Shown: positions 1-7,511 of the stretch, piece by piece
How positions within the stretch are numbered: position 1 is the stretch's first letter
How the letters are laid out: the number at the start of each line of letters is the position of its first letter
Notes under the pieces: model-generated
What the model was told of the DNA's origin: nothing
Seen by the model: the letters and a program-made list of their open reading frames with translations, nothing else
The model's database searches: none
From: Burkholderiaceae bacterium
Lineage (GTDB): Bacteria; Pseudomonadota; Gammaproteobacteria; Burkholderiales; Burkholderiaceae_E
Direction: 5' to 3'
Assembly (NCBI GenBank): GCA_019428955.1
Contig: JAHYJF010000002.1
Coordinates: 1 to 41,524, forward strand
DNA length: 41,524 nt
Program-made: the position numbers and the translations under genes

Positions 1-130
1 CGTTGCGCAGCCGCGCCTGGGCCGGTGCCGTAACCAGCGCGGCCAGCAATGCGCCCAGCAGGGCGCCCGCCAGCGTGCGGGTCGTCAACCTGGCAAGGGC
101 CGAGGGCGGTGGTGGTAAGAGGTCAATCAC
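1..130 (-). CDS. N-terminal part of a secreted protein, cut by window edge
   Basis: Reading the minus strand from a GTG at 130 gives an open frame to the window edge. It begins MIDLLPPPPSALARLTTRTL and continues with a hydrophobic stretch (AGALLGALLAALVTAPAQA), which is a classic signal peptide with an A-x-A cleavage site near residue 38, followed by RLRN. A TTG at about codon 15 is an alternative start that would leave a more standard signal peptide. It lies 47 bases downstream of, and on the same strand as, the transglutaminase gene, so it may be the last member of that operon. Only about 43 codons are visible, so the mature protein and its function cannot be named. The export prediction is well supported; the exact start is not. 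Confidence 0.5.
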   Translation of the reverse strand, partial: MIDLLPPPPSALARLTTRTLAGALLGALLAALVTAPAQARLRN

Positions 131-177
131 TTCTTTGGCAATACCGGGTCCGGATGGTGGCGTCGGGCAGGGTTCCC

Positions 178-2208
178 TCAACGGAACGAGCGTACCAGAC
201 GGCGCAGGTGGCGCACTCCCGGAGTGGACTCTGCAGGGTGGGCATACCGGAGCGCATTGTAGAGAGCCACGATGCGCCGCGCCTGGGCGAAACGCTCAGG
301 TTCAAGGCTCGCTCGGGCACGCGCCAGCAGTTGCCCCGCGCTTTCGTGGTCGGCGCGTCTCAGCCCGCGCGCCGCCAGGCGGGCACAGAACGCCAGATAG
401 GCCGCCTGCACCGGGTCACGGGGCGGGCGTGGGTGGAGCGTGAACAGCGCCACTGCCGCGATCAGCAGCAGTAGCGTACCGGTCAGCAGACTGACGAGAT
501 CCTCCCAGCTGTCAAACGAGAAACCGAGCCGCGCCAGCAGGCGCTTCTGGTGCCCGGTCTCGTAAGACAGGACCCACTCGCCCCAGGCCTGGCCAAGGGC
601 GTCGAGGCTCAGGGTCAAGGTGTCCAGGAACGAACGGTGGGGGTCGAACGCGAAGTCGAAGGGCGAGCCGGCGCGCGGCGCCCGTGCACCCAGCTCGATG
701 CGGTCGGGAGCGACCGCCCCGGTGGGATCAACCCTCACCCAGCCTTCATCTGCCAGCCAGACCTCGGCCCAGGCATGGGCATCGGATTGGCGCACCAGCC
801 ATTCGTGGGTGAGCGGATCGGGCTCGCCGCCCTGGTAGCCGGTGACCACGCGCGCTGGCACTCCGGCGGCGCGCATCAGCACCACGAAGGCGGCGGCGTA
901 GTGCTCGCAGAACCCGGCGCGAGTTGTGAACAGGAACTCGTCGACCCCGTCGCGCCCAAGCAACGGTGGCCGCAGGGTGTAGCGAAACGGCTCCTGGCCA
1001 AAAAGATCGAGCCCCTGGGCAACTATGCCGCGCGCATCAGGCGCTGAGCTGCGCCAGCTCGCGGCCAATTCACGGCTGCGCGGGTTGTAGCCGGCGGGCA
1101 GTTGCAGCGCTGCGGCCAGCACCGGGGCGGATTCGTCGCGGCCAAGCAGATAGCTGGTGTGCGACTTGAACCGGTAGCTGGTACGGCGCACGATCGGCTG
1201 GGCGGCGTAGACCGTCAGTTCGGCGCTCACCCCCGGCAGCGCCCCGGCGACCGGCTCGAGCGCGGTGGGCACGTCGAGCGCCAGCAGCCAGCGCTGATTG
1301 GTTGGCTCGAGGGTCACCGTGTAGGCGAGCGCCGCCGAGTCGCTGCCGACTTCCACCAGCGGCGACGCTGTCGACTGCGGGGCAGGGCGATGTTCGCTCC
1401 AGGTCGCGCCGTCGAATTCGCCGAGCACCGGCCCGCGCCAATAGAGCAGTCGCCGCTGCGGCGTTGCTCCTTCGAAACTGACTCTCAGCGCTATCTCTTC
1501 GGATTCGGCCAGGCTGGCGACCGCCCCTGGTCGCATGGTGTCCGACAACCCGGTGCGCGCCCCGGGTGCGTCTTCGGGCGAACCCCAGAGCGGGGTCTGC
1601 AGGCGTGGGAACAGTACGAAGAGCAAGGCTGCCAGCGGCAGTGCCTGGAAGATCATCAGCAGCGCGCTGCGCAGCCGGCGTGCGAACGGCGCCTCGCGCA
1701 CCCCGTACTGCATGGTCAGCATGGTCGCCACCACCATCGTGACGGCCAGCAGCGCCGCCGCCGCGGCGAGCGGTGTCTGGGTATAGAAGAACAGCGTGAG
1801 TAGAACGAAGAAGCACAGGTAGGTGACCACAAACAGATCGCGCCGGGCGCGCATCTCCATCAGCTTGAGTCCGAGCATCAGCACCAGCACGGTCACCGCC
1901 GGCTCGCGCCCGACCAGGGTGTGGTATTGGGCGAGCACCCCGGCCAGGCAGGCGATCCCGGCCACGCCCAGCACCACTGAGCCCGGCAGTTGGCGGCCCG
2001 ACAGCACCAGCGCGAGCCGCCAGGCGAAGAGCAGGAAAAAGATGACCGTGGCCCACAGCGGCAGATGCGTGGCTTGGGGAGCGACCGTCAGCGCGGTTGC
2101 GAACAGCAACAACAGGGTGTCGCGCCGCTCGCGGCTCCAGTGCGCGCTGATCGATCCAGCCAGCGCGCGCAGTGCCTGGCCGATGCGGGCGGTGCCGGCC
2201 AGGCTCAT
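178..2208 (-). CDS. TgpA-type membrane transglutaminase (DUF3488/transglutaminase-like)
   Basis: A 676-residue inner-membrane protein. The N-terminal third holds several hydrophobic helices (roughly residues 30-200; DUF3488 region). A large extracytoplasmic part follows with a transglutaminase-like core: Cys434 in AGFCEHYA, His478 in DAHAWAEVW and Asp494 in VRVDPT form the expected Cys-His-Asp triad. Another membrane helix lies near 563-580, then a short cytoplasmic tail of the DUF4129 kind. The family is represented by TgpA of Pseudomonas aeruginosa, an essential protein whose substrate is not firmly known. The ATG start overlaps the stop of the upstream DUF58 gene (ATGA), so translation is probably coupled. 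MoxR ATPase plus DUF58 plus transglutaminase is a recurrent bacterial module. The family call is secure; the substrate is unknown. Confidence 0.9.
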   Translation of the reverse strand: MSLAGTARIGQALRALAGSISAHWSRERRDTLLLLFATALTVAPQATHLPLWATVIFFLLFAWRLALVLSGRQLPGSVVLGVAGIACLAGVLAQYHTLVGREPAVTVLVLMLGLKLMEMRARRDLFVVTYLCFFVLLTLFFYTQTPLAAAAALLAVTMVVATMLTMQYGVREAPFARRLRSALLMIFQALPLAALLFVLFPRLQTPLWGSPEDAPGARTGLSDTMRPGAVASLAESEEIALRVSFEGATPQRRLLYWRGPVLGEFDGATWSEHRPAPQSTASPLVEVGSDSAALAYTVTLEPTNQRWLLALDVPTALEPVAGALPGVSAELTVYAAQPIVRRTSYRFKSHTSYLLGRDESAPVLAAALQLPAGYNPRSRELAASWRSSAPDARGIVAQGLDLFGQEPFRYTLRPPLLGRDGVDEFLFTTRAGFCEHYAAAFVVLMRAAGVPARVVTGYQGGEPDPLTHEWLVRQSDAHAWAEVWLADEGWVRVDPTGAVAPDRIELGARAPRAGSPFDFAFDPHRSFLDTLTLSLDALGQAWGEWVLSYETGHQKRLLARLGFSFDSWEDLVSLLTGTLLLLIAAVALFTLHPRPPRDPVQAAYLAFCARLAARGLRRADHESAGQLLARARASLEPERFAQARRIVALYNALRYAHPAESTPGVRHLRRLVRSFR

Positions 2209-3224
2209 GCACTTTCTCCCGGTGGGGCCCAGGTGGCAAGCGCCTCGAGGCAGCGGGCGCGATGCGCCGGCCCGAGATCCGGACCGAAGGTCTGGGCGCC
2301 AAGGCTCAGGGCATAAGGAGTGTTGCCGGCCTCGGCGCTCAACACCCAGCGGGTGAGGCGCGCGAGCCGCGCCTCGGTGTCGAGCCGGGTCGGCAGATCA
2401 CGCCAGGCGAGCAGGAGCTCGCCGCGTTCCCCGCCCTCGAACTGCTTGGTAAGCAGCGTCCTGGCACCGGTGCGCGCCACCGCTTTCCAGGCGATGCGGC
2501 GCGGATTGTCGCCTGGGCGGTAGACATTGATCGCTGCCAGATCCTCCTGGGCGCCCCTGCGGCCGATCCCGGTGCCGGCCGCGGCGTTAGACTCCGGCAG
2601 GGGCACCGGCGGGCTTTCCGGGCGGGGGTAGACCAGGACCCTTTGCGCCGGCTGCCAGTAACTCCAGGCGCGCCACAGCCCCAGAGGGAAGGTGCTCGAG
2701 ATGGTCAGCCGCGGCACCTGGTACCAGCCCCGGTGTTCGGTCACCAGTGCGATCCGCACCTGCTGCTCGGCGCGGCTGGGGATGTCGACAAGTTCGGTCC
2801 GCGCCATCCCGGGAGCGTCGAAGGCGAGAGCGAAGCGCTCGAGCCGGCTGGGGTTGAGCACCATCACACTGGCTTCGGTCAGTTCGCCGGCGAAAACCGG
2901 CTCGCCGCGACCGGGGCGCAAGGTCAGCGCGCTCAGGTTGCGAAAAGTGTGCAGCATTGCCACCAGCGCGATGCTGCTGATCAGGAAGGTCAGCGCGTAG
3001 CCCAGTGCCAGCGAATAGTTGATCGAGGCGATCAGCATCGCCAGCAGTACCAGCGCGCAGAGCAATCCCGGGCGCGAGGGCAGGATGAAGATGTTGTTGC
3101 GCTTGAGCGCGTGGTCGCCGGCGAGCGGTCCGGTCCGGCCCATCAGCCGCGCCAGGGTCTGGTCGATCCAGGCCGATTCGGCGCGCCTCGAACCGCGCCC
3201 GCGCCAGCTGGCGCTCCGACTCAT
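2205..3224 (-). CDS. DUF58 domain-containing membrane protein
   Basis: A 339-residue protein with two adjacent membrane helices (about 52-70 and 74-92) followed by a soluble part carrying the DUF58 signature YRPGDNPRRIAWKAVAR (about 235-251). DUF58 proteins are related to von Willebrand factor A-type folds and usually sit next to a MoxR AAA+ ATPase, with which they are thought to form a chaperone-like or assembly pair. Here the gene overlaps the moxR stop by four bases at its start and the transglutaminase start by four bases at its end, so all three proteins are probably translated together. The biochemical role is not established for this family. Confidence 0.88.
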   Translation of the reverse strand: MSRSASWRGRGSRRAESAWIDQTLARLMGRTGPLAGDHALKRNNIFILPSRPGLLCALVLLAMLIASINYSLALGYALTFLISSIALVAMLHTFRNLSALTLRPGRGEPVFAGELTEASVMVLNPSRLERFALAFDAPGMARTELVDIPSRAEQQVRIALVTEHRGWYQVPRLTISSTFPLGLWRAWSYWQPAQRVLVYPRPESPPVPLPESNAAAGTGIGRRGAQEDLAAINVYRPGDNPRRIAWKAVARTGARTLLTKQFEGGERGELLLAWRDLPTRLDTEARLARLTRWVLSAEAGNTPYALSLGAQTFGPDLGPAHRARCLEALATWAPPGESA

Positions 3225-4144
3225 GACAATGCCACGGCCCGGGTGAGTTGGGCCACGAGTTCAGCGCGTGCGCTGTGCGACGGGATTCCGCCCTGGGCTG
3301 GCCGCAGGCGGTGACCGGCGACCGCTGTCAGCACCGCCTGAAGGTCGTCGGGCAGGACGTGGTTGCGGCCCTCGAGCATGGCCCAGGCGCGCGCGGCCTG
3401 GAGCAGACCGAGACCGGCGCGCGGACTCAGGCCTTCGGCCAGGGCCGGGGAACGCCGGCTTTGTTGCACTAGGCTCTGCAGGTAGTCGAGCAGCGCCGGG
3501 CTGCAGTGCACCAGGGTGACGCGCTGCTGCGCGGCAATCAGCATCGCGGTGTCCATGCGCGGGCGCAACACTGCCAGCAGTTCGCGCCGGTCGCGGCCTT
3601 CGAGCAGGGCCCGTTCGGATTTCGGATCTGGGTAGCCAAGCTCGATGCACATCAGGAAGCGGTCGAGCTGGGATTCGGGCAGCGGAAAGGTTCCGATCTG
3701 GTCCTGGGGGTTCTCGGTCGCGATCACGAAGAACGGTTCGGGCAGCGGCATGGCCTCGCCGTCAACCGATGTCTGGCGCTCCTCCATCGCTTCGAGCAGC
3801 GCCGACTGGGTCTTGGGCGAGGCGCGGTTGATCTCGTCGGCGAGCAGCACCTGGGAGAAGAGCGGTCCGCGGTGGAATACGAAACGCGAGCTGTTACGGT
3901 CGAAGACCGAGACGCCGATGATGTCGGCCGGCAGCAAGTCGTTGGTGAACTGGACCCGCTTGAACTCCAGCCCCAGAGAAATCGCCAGCGCGTGCGCCAG
4001 AGTGGTCTTGCCAACGCCGGGGATATCCTCGATCAGCAGGTGCCCGCGCGCCAGCACGCAGGCCAGCGCGAGCTTGATCTGGTTCTCCTTGCCGACTACG
4101 ACAGCACCTACCTGCGCCGCCACGGCCTGGATCTTTTCGAGCAT
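3221..4144 (-). CDS. MoxR-family AAA+ ATPase
   Basis: A 307-residue cytoplasmic AAA+ ATPase. Walker A is seen as PGVGKTT (42-48), Walker B as LLADEINRA (100-108), and a sensor-1-like ATENPQDQIGTFPLPESQLD segment follows. The length is normal for the MoxR APE2220/MRP-type subfamily. It is the first gene of a tightly overlapping operon with a DUF58 protein and a TgpA-type transglutaminase. Members of this family are thought to remodel or mature partner proteins, often envelope-associated ones, but the client here is unknown. The start is ATG at 4144, with about 150 bases of shared intergenic DNA before the divergent crotonase gene, where the operon promoter must lie. Confidence 0.9.
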   Translation of the reverse strand: MLEKIQAVAAQVGAVVVGKENQIKLALACVLARGHLLIEDIPGVGKTTLAHALAISLGLEFKRVQFTNDLLPADIIGVSVFDRNSSRFVFHRGPLFSQVLLADEINRASPKTQSALLEAMEERQTSVDGEAMPLPEPFFVIATENPQDQIGTFPLPESQLDRFLMCIELGYPDPKSERALLEGRDRRELLAVLRPRMDTAMLIAAQQRVTLVHCSPALLDYLQSLVQQSRRSPALAEGLSPRAGLGLLQAARAWAMLEGRNHVLPDDLQAVLTAVAGHRLRPAQGGIPSHSARAELVAQLTRAVALS

Positions 4145-4293
4145 TCTGGTGGTACTCCGGCGTTTATCCCTGGGCGCAGTGTAGTCGACCTCGCGTTAGA
4201 TTCGTGTGACATTAGGCAAGTCGCAGGCATGGCCGCCGACAATTTCGAAACGGAGTAGGATCGGTCGGAAAGTCAGAATGGAGGAGGCTGAAA

Positions 4294-5097
4294 ATGAGCG
4301 TAACACCAGAGGCCAAGGCGCAAGGCGCTGCAGAACCCGAAGTGACGTCCGTCGTTCGCGACGGGGTTGCCCACCTGACCATGAATCGGCCGGCGCAATA
4401 CAACGCGCTCTCCGAAGCGATGCTCGCGGCGCTCCAGCACGAGCTCGAGGTCATCGCGGCCGACCGCAGCGTCAGGGTGGTCATCTTGCGCGGCGCCGGC
4501 AAGGCTTTCTGCGCCGGCCACGACCTGCACGAAATGCGCGCCCAGCCCTCGCTTGAGTACTACCGGACGCTGTTTGCGCAGTGCGCGAAGATGATGCTGG
4601 CCATCCAGTCGCTGCCCCAGCCGGTGATCGCCGGGGTCCAGGGCGTGGCCACGGCCGCCGGCTGCCAATTGGTGGCGATGTGCGACCTGGCGGTGGCCAG
4701 CGAGGCGGCGAAGTTTGCAGTCTCGGGAGTCAACCTCGGGCTGTTCTGCTCGACGCCCTCGGTGGCGCTGTCGCGCAACCTGTCGCGCAAGCAGGCCTTC
4801 GAGATGCTGGTCACCGGCGGATTCATCGACGCCCCCGAGGCGTTGCACCGCGGACTGGTCAACCGGGTAGTCGCGGCCGAGGAACTCGACGCCGAACTGG
4901 AGCGACTCGCTGCCACGATTGTCGCCAAACCGCCCACCGCCATCGCCATGGGCAAGGAACTGTTCTATCGGCAGCTCGAGATGGGCATCGAGGCGGCCTA
5001 CCAGCTCGCCGGCCAGACGATGGCCTGCAACATGATGGACGACGCCGCCCAGGAAGGGACGCTGGCCTTCATCGAAAAGCGCAAGCCGAATTGGTGA
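4294..5097 (+). CDS. Enoyl-CoA hydratase/isomerase-family protein, ECHDC3-like
   Basis: A 267-residue crotonase-fold protein. Family features are clear: the NRPAQYNALS segment (31-40), the oxyanion-hole region FCAGHDLHEM (72-81) and the GVATAAGCQLVAMCDLAVAS stretch (117-136). The two glutamates that catalyse hydration in rat mitochondrial enoyl-CoA hydratase (Glu144 and Glu164) align without gaps to Gln125 and Gly145 here. The following segment, SGVNLGLFCSTP, resembles eukaryotic ECHDC3. The protein therefore probably binds acyl-CoA but is unlikely to be a standard hydratase. The start is ATG 4294 with an AGGAGG site just upstream. It lies between the MoxR operon (divergent) and a convergent MarR gene. 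The fold is certain; the reaction is unknown. Confidence 0.85.
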   Translation: MSVTPEAKAQGAAEPEVTSVVRDGVAHLTMNRPAQYNALSEAMLAALQHELEVIAADRSVRVVILRGAGKAFCAGHDLHEMRAQPSLEYYRTLFAQCAKMMLAIQSLPQPVIAGVQGVATAAGCQLVAMCDLAVASEAAKFAVSGVNLGLFCSTPSVALSRNLSRKQAFEMLVTGGFIDAPEALHRGLVNRVVAAEELDAELERLAATIVAKPPTAIAMGKELFYRQLEMGIEAAYQLAGQTMACNMMDDAAQEGTLAFIEKRKPNW

Positions 5098-5137
5098 GTC
5101 CCTGGCCGCAACCCCGGGGCCGTGCCTGCCCGCGCGG

Positions 5138-5551
5138 CTAGTCCCAGTCGGAGCTGAGCAGCGCGCGTAGCGCCTCGACCCGGTCGCGCCCGAGGCGCTG
5201 TGCGAGGCGATCCTCGATCTGGTCGATCAGCCTGGCGCCGTCGCGGTTGAGCTGCCGACCACGAGTGGTGTAGGTGACCAGCTTGACGCGCCCCCCGGCG
5301 GGATCGTCACGGGCCTCGAGGATCCCGCGGCGGCCCAGTTCCATCACGGCCTTGTGCACCGCCTGGCGCGAAATCGACAGCCGCCGGGCAAGTTCCGGCA
5401 TCGTCATCGGCCGCCCCCCCATATGCGCCAGCAGGCGGCTCTGCCCCGGGGTTATGAAGGCGTAGGGGCCGCTGCGCACGCCCGCGAGAATCTCGCGGTC
5501 GAACCACTGGGAACGCTCAATCAGCAGTCGCTTGAGGTTATTCGTGCTCAC
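5138..5551 (-). CDS. MarR-family transcriptional regulator
   Basis: A 137-residue winged-helix regulator. The recognition region is MPELARRLSISRQAVHKAVM (about residues 54-73), followed by the wing LEARDDPAGGRVKLVTYTTR, typical of MarR proteins. These act as dimers that bind inverted repeats and often release DNA on binding a small ligand, commonly an aromatic or acyl-CoA compound in catabolic loci. The start is GTG at 5551. The gene is divergent from etfBA, with a cluster of GTTGAC half-sites at 5569-5622 in the shared promoter region, so autoregulation and control of etfBA are likely. It is convergent with the crotonase gene. The ligand cannot be read from sequence. Confidence 0.88.
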   Translation of the reverse strand: MSTNNLKRLLIERSQWFDREILAGVRSGPYAFITPGQSRLLAHMGGRPMTMPELARRLSISRQAVHKAVMELGRRGILEARDDPAGGRVKLVTYTTRGRQLNRDGARLIDQIEDRLAQRLGRDRVEALRALLSSDWD

Positions 5552-5568
5552 GGATTCGCTCGGATGCA

Positions 5569-5622
5569 GTTGACAATGCGATTATGTTGACCTACGCTCC
5601 GCAATGTCAACCTTGGTTGACA
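5569..5622. promoter_or_regulatory. Cluster of GTTGAC half-sites, likely MarR operator
   Basis: Four copies of GTTGAC or its complement lie within 54 bases: 5569-5574 (+), 5586-5591 (+), 5606-5611 (complement) and 5616-5621 (+). The last two form the near-perfect palindrome TGTCAACCTTGGTTGACA (5605-5622), with 8-base arms around a TT centre. This matches the size and symmetry expected of a MarR dimer site, and it lies 18 bases upstream of the divergent marR start. A TTGACA at 5570-5575 could also serve as a -35 element. The binding protein is inferred from position. Confidence 0.6.
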
Positions 5623-5694
5623 CCGAAGCTGTCATTGCTGGGGCCGAATGCCGAACGTTGCCATCACTGTCGGTCGGATTGGTCCGCTGAACCC

Positions 5695-5700
5695 TATAAT
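5695..5700 (+). promoter_or_regulatory. Probable -10 element for etfBA
   Basis: A perfect TATAAT lies 30 bases upstream of the etfB ATG and about 70 bases downstream of the GTTGAC palindrome. No good -35 hexamer is visible at 16-18 bases spacing, so the promoter may depend on an activator or be weak. Start of transcription would be near 5707. Confidence 0.4.
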
Positions 5701-5730
5701 TCTGGGGATAACCCCTTTGCGAGTCTGTCC

Positions 5731-6480
5731 ATGAAGATTCTGGTGCCGGTCAAACGTGTCGTCGACTACAACGTCAAGGTTCGGGTCAAGAGCGACCAGA
5801 GCGGGGTCGATATCGCCAACGTCAAGATGTCGATGAACCCGTTCGATGAAATCGCCATCGAAGAGGCTGTGCGCTTGCGCGAGAAGGGCGTGGCCACCGA
5901 GGTTATCGCGGTGTCCTGTGGCCTGGCGTCCTGCCAGGAAACGCTGCGCACCGCGATGGCGATCGGCGCCGACCGCGCAATCCTGGTCGAGACCGACGTC
6001 GAGTTGCAGCCCCTGGCGGTCGCCAAGCTGCTCAAGGCGGTGGTCGACAAGGAGCAGCCGCAGCTGGTGATCGTGGGCAAGCAGGCGATCGACGACGACG
6101 CCAATCAGACCGGGCAGATGCTCGCCGCATTGGCGGGGCTGGCCCAGGCCGCGTTTGCTTCCAAGGTCGAGGTAGCCGACGGCAAGGCAACGGTGACACG
6201 CGAAGTCGACGGCGGCCTCGAGATCCTCGAGATCAAGCTGCCGGCCGTGGTCACTGCCGATCTGCGGCTCAACGAGCCGCGCTACGTGACGCTGCCGAAC
6301 ATCATGAAGGCCAAGAAGAAGCAGCTCGACGTGCTCAAGCCAGCGGATCTCGGCGTCGATGTCGCGCCGCGCCTGAAAACACTCAAGGTTACGCCGCCGC
6401 CAGCGCGCAAGGCCGGGATCAAGGTCGCCGACGTGGCCGCCCTGGTCGACAAGCTGCGCAACGAAGCCAAGGTCATCTGA
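5731..6480 (+). CDS. etfB: Electron transfer flavoprotein beta subunit
   Basis: A 249-residue protein starting MKILVPVKRVVDYNVKVRVK at ATG 5731; an upstream in-frame ATG (5584) would add an unrelated 49-residue stretch and is rejected. It matches ETF-beta throughout: the AMP-binding segment GKQAIDDDANQTGQMLA and the family signature region VDGGLEILEIKLPAVVTADL. With EtfA it forms the FAD/AMP heterodimer that carries electrons from acyl-CoA dehydrogenases to ETF:ubiquinone oxidoreductase. It is followed 15 bases later by etfA and then by an acyl-CoA dehydrogenase, the expected electron donor. Control by the adjacent MarR protein is plausible. Confidence 0.95.
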   Translation: MKILVPVKRVVDYNVKVRVKSDQSGVDIANVKMSMNPFDEIAIEEAVRLREKGVATEVIAVSCGLASCQETLRTAMAIGADRAILVETDVELQPLAVAKLLKAVVDKEQPQLVIVGKQAIDDDANQTGQMLAALAGLAQAAFASKVEVADGKATVTREVDGGLEILEIKLPAVVTADLRLNEPRYVTLPNIMKAKKKQLDVLKPADLGVDVAPRLKTLKVTPPPARKAGIKVADVAALVDKLRNEAKVI

Positions 6481-6495
6481 ACAGAGGTCAATGAA

Positions 6496-7431
6496 ATGAC
6501 ATCCCTCGTCATCGCCGAACACGACAATCAAATCCTCAAGCCGAGCACCCTCAACACGATCGCCGCCGCCGTGCAGATTGGCGGCGATATCGACGTCCTG
6601 GTGGCCGGCGAGAACTGCGCCGCAGCGGCCCAGGCGGCAGCGCAAATCCCGGGGGTAAAGCGGGTGCGGGTTGCCGACGCCGCCCAGCTTGGCAACCAGT
6701 TGGCCGAGAACCTCGCCGAGCAGGTGCTCGCGATGGCCGACGGCTACAGCCACATCCTGGCGCCGGCGACCGCCTTCGGCAAGAATTTCGCGCCCCGCGT
6801 CGCGGCTCGCCTCGACGTGGCCCAGGTCTCGGAGATCACCGCGGTGGTCTCGGCCGACACCTTCGTGCGGCCGATCTACGCGGGCAACGCGGAAGCCACG
6901 GTGCAGTCGGGTGATCCGGTCAAAGTCATCACCGTGCGGACCACCGGTTTCGACGCGGTGGCTGCCAGTGGTGGATCGGCTGCCATCGAGCCGGTCGACG
7001 CCGTCGCCGACACCGGCCTCACCAGCTTCATCGGTCGCGAGCTCGCCAAGAGCGACCGCCCTGAACTCACCGCCGCCCGCGTGGTTATCGCCGGCGGTCG
7101 CGGCGTCGGTTCGGAAGATAATTTCAAGAAGCTGCTCGAACCGCTCGCCGACCGCCTGGGCGCCGCGATCGGCGCGTCGCGCGCGGCGGTCGACGCCGGC
7201 TACGCTCCCAACGACTGGCAAGTCGGCCAGACCGGCAAGATCGTTGCCCCCCAGCTCTACATCGCGATCGGCATCTCGGGCGCGATCCAGCATCTCGCTG
7301 GAATGAAGGACAGCAAGGTGATCGTCGCCATCAACAAGGACGAGGAATCGCCGATCTTTGGCGTCGCTGACTACGGGCTGGTTGCCGACCTCTTCCAGGT
7401 GCTTCCCGAGCTCACCAGCGCGCTCGAGTAG
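6496..7431 (+). CDS. etfA: Electron transfer flavoprotein alpha subunit
   Basis: A 311-residue FAD-binding partner of EtfB. The C-terminal FAD domain carries GRGVGSEDNFKKLLEPLADR (from about residue 201), then the segments GQTGKIVAPQLYIAIGISGA and ADYGLVADLFQVLPEL, all hallmarks of group I ETF-alpha. The start is ATG 6496. The length equals that of well-known bacterial homologues. It is co-transcribed with etfB (15-base gap). A GC-rich hairpin lies just downstream, before the acyl-CoA dehydrogenase gene, and may partly uncouple expression. Confidence 0.95.
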   Translation: MTSLVIAEHDNQILKPSTLNTIAAAVQIGGDIDVLVAGENCAAAAQAAAQIPGVKRVRVADAAQLGNQLAENLAEQVLAMADGYSHILAPATAFGKNFAPRVAARLDVAQVSEITAVVSADTFVRPIYAGNAEATVQSGDPVKVITVRTTGFDAVAASGGSAAIEPVDAVADTGLTSFIGRELAKSDRPELTAARVVIAGGRGVGSEDNFKKLLEPLADRLGAAIGASRAAVDAGYAPNDWQVGQTGKIVAPQLYIAIGISGAIQHLAGMKDSKVIVAINKDEESPIFGVADYGLVADLFQVLPELTSALE

Positions 7432-7441
7432 GGCAGAGCAG

Positions 7442-7461
7442 CGGGGCGGCACTCCGCCCCG
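7442..7461 (+). terminator. GC-rich hairpin between etfA and acyl-CoA dehydrogenase
   Basis: CGGGGCGG (7442-7449), a 4-base loop CACT and CCGCCCCG (7454-7461) form a perfect 8-bp stem eleven bases after the etfA stop. No T-run follows, so it is not a canonical intrinsic terminator; it could be a partial terminator or a 3-prime stabilising hairpin. Confidence 0.4.
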
Positions 7462-7511
7462 TCGCACCGTAGCCCACGCAGACGGGCGAACGGTAATGAA
7501 CGGAGACGGCA

